The position numbers and the translations under genes are program-made. From Bacteroidota bacterium (GTDB taxonomy: Bacteria; Bacteroidota; Ignavibacteria; SZUA-365): a stretch of DNA of 10,727 bases. Shown piece by piece: positions 1 through 6,312 of the stretch. The DNA is taken from positions 1 through 10,727 of the forward strand of contig JAGTUW010000070.1 of the NCBI GenBank assembly GCA_018224345.1, written 5' to 3'. The notes under the pieces were generated by a model. That model saw nothing but the letters and a program-made list of their open reading frames with translations, was not told the DNA's origin and did not search any database. The stretch's first letter is position 1. Every line of letters starts with the position of its first letter.

Positions 1-1
1 A

Positions 2-817
2 GGCGGAAGCGTGACTGTCCGTATCGAGGATATCGGCGAGGATACCGTTCGCGTGATCGCTGCCGGGAGAATCAACAATGTGACACACAATTCCATGCTC
101 GAGGCGAAACTGAGTTCGATTTTCCCCACGGTCGAAAGCGCACTCACCGTTTTCGGCGACAGTGTCGAAGTGACCAGTGACGGGAAAGCATTTCTCATCG
201 ACGGCAATGACTACAACATCGACGGGTCCAAGGGAAGCGCCCCCGCCGTCGAGGGTATCGGTGTGCAGAGTGATAAAGCCGTGCAGGACGTGAAGGAACA
301 ACTTGAAAACGCCGATGGCGGCAGTATCTCGGATCGTGTCATCGGGAAAAGTGGTGTCGGCAGCGTCGGCTCCTTCTCCTCATCGAATCTTTCGGAACTG
401 CACACATTCTACAAGGAACTGGCGACGATCACCATGGCAGCGGGAAAGTATTCCGACAACAGGGTGATAGGTTCGCTTGAGCAACCAGAGATTGTATATG
501 TCCCCGGCGACCTCGAGTGGGGCGGCACGATCACCGGTGCGGGCATTCTTGTCGTGGACGGTCAGCTTATCATGAAAGGAAAGATTGAGTGGAAGGGAAT
601 TATTCTCACCATGGCAGGCGACGTGAAGATTGAACTCGGCGGATCTGGTACTCCCAATATACTCGGGACGGTCTGGGTCGGCAACAATACCTCAGCGCAG
701 GTGACCAACGTGCATCTCAGTGGCAATCCGGGACTGCGCTACAGTTACCAGACTCTGACTACGATTCTCAGCAATCTCGGTCTCCTCGAAGTGGAAATCA
801 TCAAGTATTACGAATAA
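2..817 (+). CDS. PilX-like type IV pilus assembly/adhesin-type protein, 5'-truncated by the window edge
   Basis: The reading frame is open from base 2 to a TAA at 815-817, and the true start lies upstream. A GTG at 11 is in frame, but the protein there is already in a beta-rich region (TVRIEDIGEDTVRVIAAGRI), and the N-terminal membrane helix expected of a PilX-like protein is absent, so I treat the gene as partial. The C-terminal part (about residues 165-265 counted from base 11) has a glycine-rich repeated-strand pattern: GDLEWGGTITGAGILVVDG, then WKGIILTMAGDVKIELGGSG, then ILGTVWVG and a final LRYSYQTL. This resembles the C-terminal domain of PilX N-terminal-family pilus assembly proteins (DUF7305-like) as I recall it. 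Such proteins are exported, and some are minor-pilin-like. Position just upstream of a T4P operon supports the assignment. A secreted beta-rich adhesin unrelated to pili is the alternative. Family call moderate, exact role uncertain. Confidence 0.6.
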   Translation, partial: GGSVTVRIEDIGEDTVRVIAAGRINNVTHNSMLEAKLSSIFPTVESALTVFGDSVEVTSDGKAFLIDGNDYNIDGSKGSAPAVEGIGVQSDKAVQDVKEQLENADGGSISDRVIGKSGVGSVGSFSSSNLSELHTFYKELATITMAAGKYSDNRVIGSLEQPEIVYVPGDLEWGGTITGAGILVVDGQLIMKGKIEWKGIILTMAGDVKIELGGSGTPNILGTVWVGNNTSAQVTNVHLSGNPGLRYSYQTLTTILSNLGLLEVEIIKYYE

Positions 818-824
818 GCTCGTG

Positions 825-908
825 CGGGACCTGCAGCAGACGAAATGACTTCCCTGCAGCTCTCGCCCGACAGTGATCAGCAGTCGAATAATTTTTCTTT
901 TTTTTTTT
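825..908 (+). terminator. possible intrinsic terminator after the PilX-like gene
   Basis: An imperfect stem is formed by CGGG (825-828) with CCCG (866-869) and by CTGCAG (831-836) with CTGCAG (854-859), with an asymmetric internal loop and a 17-nt apical loop. A strong T-rich tract follows at 892-908 (five T, one C, eleven T). The T tract starts about 22 nt after the stem, further than in a classical terminator, so the call is tentative. It would separate the PilX-like gene from the T4P operon. Confidence 0.35.
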
Positions 909-1033
909 CTGATGCTTCCCCCGGTTGATTTAAATGGTTATATTTCAATGCATCCGGATAATAAGGTGAAGCACAGGTTGAGAAGAACAGCAAAAACTTC
1001 AATTGAATCTGTGTACAGCGGAAGAGCAAGAAC

Positions 1034-2350
1034 ATGAGTCAGGATCCAGTCACCGTATCTCGTGCCACATCAAGCAGAAGTATGCCTGCGGCAAAGCAGG
1101 CTGAGCCGGTTATTGCCGAGCGCATGGTGTCCAATGCCATGAAGGTCATGGAATATGTAGTACGGGACATGCCACCGCATTTTTTCGGAACCGAGAAACA
1201 GGAGTTCATCGCTGCCAAACTCGAGTCGCTCGATGACAAGGCCATTCAGGTATTGCGCATGTTTTACGAACGAATTCTCGCTCGTATGCGTGAACTCGAA
1301 GCATCGGATATCGATGTCGGCAGTTTCGGTACGCGTGGTGAAATCTGGTTCCGCGTTTATGGCAACAAGCTCCCGCAGAAGGATCTGCCGGTATTGAAGA
1401 CTCCGTACTGTGATGTGCTGATCCAGGCATTGATCATGCCACGGCAGCGACAGGTCCTGCTGGAAAAACGCAGTCTGGATTTTTCCTATAACGTTGAAGA
1501 GAACGGGGAGCGAGTCCGTTATCGCGGAACAGCCTATTTTGATCTGGACGCCGTCGGCATGAATATGCGTGCCATTACCTCGGAGATTCGTCCCTACGCC
1601 GGCTATGGTTTTCACCCCAACATCACGAATATCGTCAACCTCAAAAACACAAAAGAGGGACTGATTCTCGTCACCGGTATTACCGGTTCGGGGAAAAGTA
1701 CTACACTGGACGCGATTATTGACGCAAATAACAATGCCGTCGATGCACATATCATTATTATCGGCGCACCAATTGAATATGTGCATACACCGATACGCTC
1801 GGTGATCCGTCATCGGGAAGTCGGGCGCGATGTCATGTCGTTCAAGGACGGTACCGTACAGGCGTTGCGTCAGGATCCGGACATTGTCATGATCGGTGAG
1901 ATGCGCGATCCGGAAACCATCATGGCGGCGCTGGAAATCACCGACTCAGGTCACAAAGTGTTTTCCACACTGCATACTTCATCGGCCGTCGAAAGCCTTG
2001 ATCGCATTATCGGTGAGGTTCCACCAATCGAGCAGGATCGCGTGCGCAATCGCCTGGCTGACGTCCTTCGACTTGTCATCTCCCAGAAGCTCGTTCCGAC
2101 TGTGGACAGAAAGCGCGCTCTTGCCAAGGAGGTGCTTATCGTCACTCCCTCCGTGCGGGCGGCAATCAAGAACGGGAATATCAGTGAGATTTACCAGATG
2201 ATCACCGAGGGCAGCGCGCTCGGCATGATCACCATGGAACAGGATCTGTACCGGTTGTTGAAGAGCAACCGTATCAGTATTGACGAAGCACTGAATTACG
2301 CCAATAACAAGAAGCGGCTCAGACAACTGATCAGCAAACAGATCAGTTGA
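1034..2350 (+). CDS. pilT: PilT-family type IV pilus ATPase with N-terminal extension and altered Asp box
   Basis: 438-residue cytoplasmic secretion/pilus ATPase of the PilT/PilB/GspE superfamily, closest to PilT. An extra N-terminal segment (about 1-83, mostly helical) precedes the PilT-like PAS-type domain, which begins around ASDID (90-94; PilT usually has ASDLH). The Walker A motif GITGSGKST is at 215-223, the Walker B region DPDIVMIGEMRD at 281-292 with Glu289, and the His box GHKVFSTLHT at 306-315. The C-terminal part with ITEGSALGMITMEQDL also resembles PilT. Usual PilT is about 345 residues. The oddity is the Asp box: the family's E-D-P-I-E reads G-A-P-I-E (244-248), so the glutamate described as the catalytic base is missing. 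The start ATG has GGAAGAG at 1020-1026, seven bases upstream. First gene of a tight operon with pilus alignment-complex and secretin genes. Retraction motor, PilU-like accessory or a degenerate ATPase are all possible; no PilB-type extension ATPase is in view. Confidence 0.88.
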   Translation: MSQDPVTVSRATSSRSMPAAKQAEPVIAERMVSNAMKVMEYVVRDMPPHFFGTEKQEFIAAKLESLDDKAIQVLRMFYERILARMRELEASDIDVGSFGTRGEIWFRVYGNKLPQKDLPVLKTPYCDVLIQALIMPRQRQVLLEKRSLDFSYNVEENGERVRYRGTAYFDLDAVGMNMRAITSEIRPYAGYGFHPNITNIVNLKNTKEGLILVTGITGSGKSTTLDAIIDANNNAVDAHIIIIGAPIEYVHTPIRSVIRHREVGRDVMSFKDGTVQALRQDPDIVMIGEMRDPETIMAALEITDSGHKVFSTLHTSSAVESLDRIIGEVPPIEQDRVRNRLADVLRLVISQKLVPTVDRKRALAKEVLIVTPSVRAAIKNGNISEIYQMITEGSALGMITMEQDLYRLLKSNRISIDEALNYANNKKRLRQLISKQIS

Positions 2351-2369
2351 TTGTCGCGCGGACAAGAGT

Positions 2370-4052
2370 ATGAGTAAAGCGGTACGACCACAGGAAATCT
2401 GCATCGGAATATCCATTGAAGGGGCCTTGCTGCGGCTGGCGACACTCGGTCGCGTGGGCACGAAATTGAACGTGCTGGATCTTGCTTCGATGCCGTTGCC
2501 CGTCAAGCAATTTGCCGCTCCCATCGATGACGAGGCGCCGAAGAAAGCTGATAATCCTTTTGAGGACGATGCTGTCGCACCTGCTGACGGAGGAGACGAA
2601 GGGAGCATCGATCTTGATTCCGTTCGCGAGTTCATTTCGACACATTATCTGCCAAATGCCTCGTTTACGCTCGGACTCGAATTGCCGTATGTTCGTACGC
2701 TGCTTATTCCATCGGAGAAAAAAGACAATCCCAAGAAACTCCGCAACCGGGTGATCGAAGAGGTCGGCAAGACGCTCAATGTCGAGCTTTCCAAAAAAGA
2801 TATCGCTTTGACGAAGGCCGGAGAGAAACAGGCGCTGGCGGTCGTACGCATCGAGGACTCACCGATGCTCGAACTCTGTACTGCGCCACAGGGAGGGCAG
2901 AAACGTCCGCCGAGACTGGACTTTGTCACAAGCAACGACATCGCACTCATCAACATGGTGCGCGTCCATTTTCGTGCAGATGCCGATGAAATCATGCACG
3001 TGATTCATGTCGACGATGATGTGACGCATTTTTATGTCATGCGCGGGCACGACGTCGATTACATGGCGCCACCGATTCAGCAGGGGGCGCATGACGCCCA
3101 TCTGGTCTCGACGTTGTATAATCGCATCGAGCTCAGTGCCGAGAGTGCAGGGTATCTGAATCCGGATAAAGTCGTGCTCAGTGGAAAAGCCGAGGAAATC
3201 GGCCTCAAGGAAGAGATACTCGAGAACAATCCGGATGTGGTGTTTCACTCCCTGAAACGTCTGCGTGTCGGGGATTCCGACAACAAGGATATTCTCAGAG
3301 AGATGAATTCCTACCTGGTGCCCATCGCGCTCGCCTGGCAACAGTTGCAGCCGAAGAACCCCCATTTTTACAGGCTGGATGTCCTTCCACAGCGCATCAG
3401 CGACGAGCAGAAACGATTCAAACTCGCCTGGCACGGTATGCTGCTCCTCCTGCTGCTGTTCGTCGCGGTGACTGCCATGACAGTGATTGGACTGCAGAAA
3501 CAAGCGGAGATCGCCACGCTGACTTCCGCGTTGGATTATGAAAAACGGCAGATCGAGGAACAGGATTTGATCGTGCGTCAGATCGGTGAACTCGAACAGC
3601 GGTCCGAAGCTATCCTGAAGGCGACGACAACGCTGGATACGTTGTTGCTCAACAGTGAAGTTTGGACGGAAACGATAGATACGCTTTCAAAGGGGACCTC
3701 CGCCCTGAAGGATATCTGGGTGAGTGAGATGAGCATGGACAAGGGGAGAGGCTTGGCCATCGTCGGCTATGCCTTCCGCCGTGTGAGTATTCCAACCTTC
3801 GCAACGAGTATCGGCACGACTCGTCTGCGTGAAGTTACTGTACAGGATATCGGTGAGACGAAAGTATTCCGGTATGACATCCATCTCTCACAGGACAGTA
3901 CGTATCCGTACAGTAATTCCCGCGCAGCACGCTGGCGTGACTCGGTGAAAACGGCTCTCGGCGAAGTCAGAACCGCACCGGCGCCCAGGCCGAACACTGG
4001 TCAGGTTACAACTGCGCAGCAGTCCGAAAACGTTTTCCAAGAGGCAAGTTAG
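2370..4052 (+). CDS. PilM-PilN fusion protein, type IV pilus inner-membrane alignment complex
   Basis: 560 residues. Residues about 8-340 resemble a divergent PilM (actin-like fold, cytoplasmic): ICIGISIEGALLRLA at 10-24 sits where PilM has its first phosphate loop, and VVLSGKAEEIGL (268-279) where the adenosine loop lies. An acidic, low-complexity insert occupies about 48-85. A single strong transmembrane helix (about 356-375, six consecutive Leu) follows, then a charged coiled-coil (about 378-420) and a PilN-like domain (about 425-520) with the typical 'lxxxSEVWxxxxxxLSKG...LxxxWVSEM...L.IVGYA' layout, and a Pro/Gln/Thr-rich tail. PilM and PilN are normally separate, with PilM binding the cytoplasmic tail of PilN; fusing them in this order fits that contact. 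The gene starts 19 bp after the ATPase stop and ends 10 bp before the PilO-PilP gene. A GspL-like protein (type II secretion; cytoplasmic actin-like domain, one helix, ferredoxin-like domain) has the same layout and is the main alternative. Confidence 0.75.
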   Translation: MSKAVRPQEICIGISIEGALLRLATLGRVGTKLNVLDLASMPLPVKQFAAPIDDEAPKKADNPFEDDAVAPADGGDEGSIDLDSVREFISTHYLPNASFTLGLELPYVRTLLIPSEKKDNPKKLRNRVIEEVGKTLNVELSKKDIALTKAGEKQALAVVRIEDSPMLELCTAPQGGQKRPPRLDFVTSNDIALINMVRVHFRADADEIMHVIHVDDDVTHFYVMRGHDVDYMAPPIQQGAHDAHLVSTLYNRIELSAESAGYLNPDKVVLSGKAEEIGLKEEILENNPDVVFHSLKRLRVGDSDNKDILREMNSYLVPIALAWQQLQPKNPHFYRLDVLPQRISDEQKRFKLAWHGMLLLLLLFVAVTAMTVIGLQKQAEIATLTSALDYEKRQIEEQDLIVRQIGELEQRSEAILKATTTLDTLLLNSEVWTETIDTLSKGTSALKDIWVSEMSMDKGRGLAIVGYAFRRVSIPTFATSIGTTRLREVTVQDIGETKVFRYDIHLSQDSTYPYSNSRAARWRDSVKTALGEVRTAPAPRPNTGQVTTAQQSENVFQEAS

Positions 4053-4062
4053 AGGATTACAC

Positions 4063-4971
4063 ATGCCCTATGCCGTAAGAAACAGTATTGTGTTGGCCGT
4101 CCTGCTCCTCCTCGTCGGAGGCGGTGGAGCCGCGTATATCTTTTTTTACCAGGAAACGCGTATCGAGGAATTGCTTGAAGAACGTGCTGTGATTCAGCAG
4201 CAGCTCGGTGACGCCGATGACCTGTTCGAACGGCTTGTCTCTGTGCAGGAACGCGTCGAATTGCTGAATGCATCCTGGCGGCAACGGCCACGCACCCTCG
4301 TCACCGAGGAGACCGCAAGCAATACCAATGTCTATCTCAATGCAATACTTGCGCAGAGTCCGGAACTCGATCTCAATGTGTTCACGCAAGAACAGGTAGA
4401 GCAGAATGGCTGTGGGTACACACGATATCACCTTGCCGGGCAAGGGACTTTTGAAAGCTTTATCCGTCTGGTCCAGTTTCTTGAATTCGGTCCCCGTCTC
4501 ATGAAACTCCGTAACTTTGACGTCCGCGAAGTACATGCGGTTGATGATCAACGCGGCAGGATCACACATACCGTGCAATTCGATATTGATCTGCTTGCCT
4601 ATTACTCCGACCAGGAACCGTTTGCGGACGACTTCGAGACGCCGGCGGTTGCACAGACAAGATTCGCATCGATCACGCATGATCCGTTCCGTTCTCTGGT
4701 TGTTCCCGAGATACCCCCCAATACCTTTGATCTTCCGAATGTCGAGAAGTCCACGCTGCTGGCGATTATGAAAGGTCGCGCATTTATCAGCGATCAGAAG
4801 AATCAGCTTATCATGCTCAGCGAGGGAGACGAGGTATATCTGGGGTATGTATCCAGCATCATGCCTGAGCGCAGACAGGTCATGTTCATGCTGAACAAAG
4901 GTGGCATTATCGAACGCTACATACTCACGCTCCGTTTCGAGAATCAGTTTCTCGGTTCGAAACGTAAATAA
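4063..4971 (+). CDS. PilO-PilP fusion protein, type IV pilus alignment complex linking inner membrane to secretin
   Basis: 302 residues. An N-terminal membrane anchor (about 8-28) is followed by a periplasmic coiled coil (about 30-70, rich in Glu, Gln and Leu) and a PilO-like ferredoxin fold (about 85-190) with the family's 'YHLAGQGTFESFIRLVQFLE...PRLMKLRNFDV' pattern. A linker leads to a PilP-like beta domain (about 217-298): LLAIMKGRAFISDQKNQLIM, LSEGDEVYLGYVSSIMPERR, then VMFMLNKGGIIERYILTL. In PilP this domain docks on the secretin N0 domain; PilP is normally a separate lipoprotein, and no lipobox is visible here. AGAGGA at 4051-4056 gives a good ribosome binding site, overlapping the upstream stop codon. 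The secretin gene starts 10 bp downstream. A GspM/GspC-like split from type II secretion is conceivable, but the PilT partner favours T4P. The PilO part is fairly clear; the PilP part is recognised by pattern only. Confidence 0.72.
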   Translation: MPYAVRNSIVLAVLLLLVGGGGAAYIFFYQETRIEELLEERAVIQQQLGDADDLFERLVSVQERVELLNASWRQRPRTLVTEETASNTNVYLNAILAQSPELDLNVFTQEQVEQNGCGYTRYHLAGQGTFESFIRLVQFLEFGPRLMKLRNFDVREVHAVDDQRGRITHTVQFDIDLLAYYSDQEPFADDFETPAVAQTRFASITHDPFRSLVVPEIPPNTFDLPNVEKSTLLAIMKGRAFISDQKNQLIMLSEGDEVYLGYVSSIMPERRQVMFMLNKGGIIERYILTLRFENQFLGSKRK

Positions 4972-4975
4972 GGTG
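4970..4975 (+). promoter_or_regulatory. ribosome binding site deciding the secretin start at 4982
   Basis: AAGGTG lies six bases before the ATG at 4982 and overlaps the TAA of the preceding gene (4969-4971). The same frame is open back to an ATG at 4901, but that would overlap the PilO-PilP gene by 71 bp and bury the signal peptide. The ATG at 4982 opens directly into a Lys-Lys-hydrophobic signal peptide, so it is the preferred start. Confidence 0.7.
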
Positions 4976-4981
4976 ATAATC

Positions 4982-6253
4982 ATGAAGAAGACATGTTACA
5001 TTCTACTCCCGCTGTTCTTTATCGTGACACTCCTGGCTTCGGCACAGGAGAGGTTGCCCGTACGGGCCTACACCGCTCCCGAAGAACTGATTTCCATGGA
5101 TGCTGTCACGACCTTTGATCAGGCCATGGACATATTCAATAATGCAAGCAAGCGCTTTCGCAACAAGCCATTGCTCAATGAAAGTTCGAGCACTGATCAG
5201 ATCGGAGTAAATATCACGCATATGCATTGGCAGGATGCGTTTGAACTCGTGCTCAGGATCAACGGTCACTGGTACACGGAAACCGAAGATTTCATTCGCG
5301 TCACTGAACTGCAAACGAGGGGAGCGGGTGGCGGAAAGGCTACGGATCCGCTCGAAGTCGCCGAGGCACTGGTCTCACGCGAAGTACAGATCGCGGCTGT
5401 TTTTTTCGAGGCGAATCGCAGCGAACTCGAGAGACTCGGACTCGACTGGTTCCTCACAAATACGACACCTTCTTCGCAAGTCGGTTTCGAGGTCTCGACA
5501 ACCGGAACGACTTCGTTTCACGCCAACGATCAGGGGGAGGAAGGACAGACGGAAATCGAACTCGGCAACATTACGACCTTGGCGATAGGAAACGGCACGG
5601 CTGAACTCCTGGCCGCGTTGAAGGCTCTGCAGTCGGAGAATCTCGGCGAGCTGATCTCAAGTCCGAATATCACGGTACGTTCCGGAGAGAAGGGACGCAT
5701 TCAGGTTGGCCAGGATATCTCCATCAAGCAACGCGATTTTTCGGGCAATACAGTAGAACGCTTTTTCAGTACCGGTACCATCATCGAGGTGACCCCGACC
5801 GTGCTGATCCAGGATTCACTCGAATTCGTCAAACTCGACATCACTGCCGAACGCAGCAGCTTCCAACCTGACCCGGTCTCCACCGTCATAAATAAAACCG
5901 TTGCTTCCACATCGGTCATCCTCATCGACCAGGAAGAAACCGTCGTCGGCGGACTGGTGACCAACGAGGCGAAGATCATTCGTCGTGGTGTGCCGTTTCT
6001 CAAGGATTTGCCGTGGTGGGTGTTCGGCCTGCGCTATCTCTTCGGCTATGAAGAAGTCTCTGTTGATAAAAAAGAACTGATTATCATTCTGCGTGCGGAT
6101 ATTGTTCCTCCGATAGATAAACGGGTCGAACGTCGCGTCGCGGAGATCCGGTCGGGACAGAACGCATTACAACGCGAATCAGAGCGGCTTGACGAACTGC
6201 GTCGTGGCTTGCTTCGACAGATCGAGGCGGCAAAGCAGAATCGTTCCGACTGA
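4982..6253 (+). CDS. pilQ: short PilQ-type secretin, outer-membrane pore of the type IV pilus
   Basis: 423 residues from the preferred start. Signal peptide 1-21 (MKKTCYILLPLFFIVTLLAS), with likely cleavage after Ala22-type 'ASA' before QE. A single N-terminal STN/N0-like domain (about 38-105) contains a WQDAFELVLRINGHWYTETEDFIRV segment of the expected type. The secretin core (about 128-374) begins with VSREVQIAAVFFEANRSELERLGLDW and includes LISSPNITVRSGEKGRIQVGQDI, a VEVTPTV-type strand (IIEVTPTVLIQDSL), VVGGLVTNEA, and the closing VPFLKDLPW...KKELIIILRADIV. A highly charged predicted coiled-coil tail (about 375-423) is unusual. Compared with many PilQ proteins (650-770 residues), AMIN and multiple N1 domains are missing, so this is a minimal secretin. 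It is the last of four closely spaced T4P genes and would form the channel through which the pilus leaves the cell. GspD of type II secretion is an alternative, but GspD normally has N0-N3. Confidence 0.85.
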   Translation: MKKTCYILLPLFFIVTLLASAQERLPVRAYTAPEELISMDAVTTFDQAMDIFNNASKRFRNKPLLNESSSTDQIGVNITHMHWQDAFELVLRINGHWYTETEDFIRVTELQTRGAGGGKATDPLEVAEALVSREVQIAAVFFEANRSELERLGLDWFLTNTTPSSQVGFEVSTTGTTSFHANDQGEEGQTEIELGNITTLAIGNGTAELLAALKALQSENLGELISSPNITVRSGEKGRIQVGQDISIKQRDFSGNTVERFFSTGTIIEVTPTVLIQDSLEFVKLDITAERSSFQPDPVSTVINKTVASTSVILIDQEETVVGGLVTNEAKIIRRGVPFLKDLPWWVFGLRYLFGYEEVSVDKKELIIILRADIVPPIDKRVERRVAEIRSGQNALQRESERLDELRRGLLRQIEAAKQNRSD

Positions 6254-6312
6254 ATCACCGATATGTGGAGAACGGTTCATACAGACAGGAAGAATGTGAG
6301 TAACACGGAACT

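Noticed and set aside
1070..1813. Open frame of 247 codons on the - strand inside the ATPase gene
   Set aside because: It overlaps a well-supported ATPase; composition is Cys/His-rich in the manner of antisense shadows, with no motif recognised.
1979..2635. Open frame of 218 codons on the - strand across the ATPase/PilM-PilN junction
   Set aside because: It spans the boundary of two convincing + strand genes and shows no domain or credible start.
2859..3503. Open frame of 214 codons on the - strand within the PilM-PilN gene
   Set aside because: Shadow of the sense gene with no recognisable protein family.
4901..4981. Upstream in-frame extension of the secretin to ATG 4901
   Set aside because: It would overlap the PilO-PilP gene by 71 bp and place 27 residues before a textbook signal peptide; ATG 4982 has its own ribosome binding site.
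4057..4983. Long open frame on the - strand (308 codons) opposite the whole PilO-PilP gene
   Set aside because: It mirrors the sense gene almost exactly, has no recognisable domain, and the + strand protein has clear T4P features, good ribosome binding and tight operon spacing.
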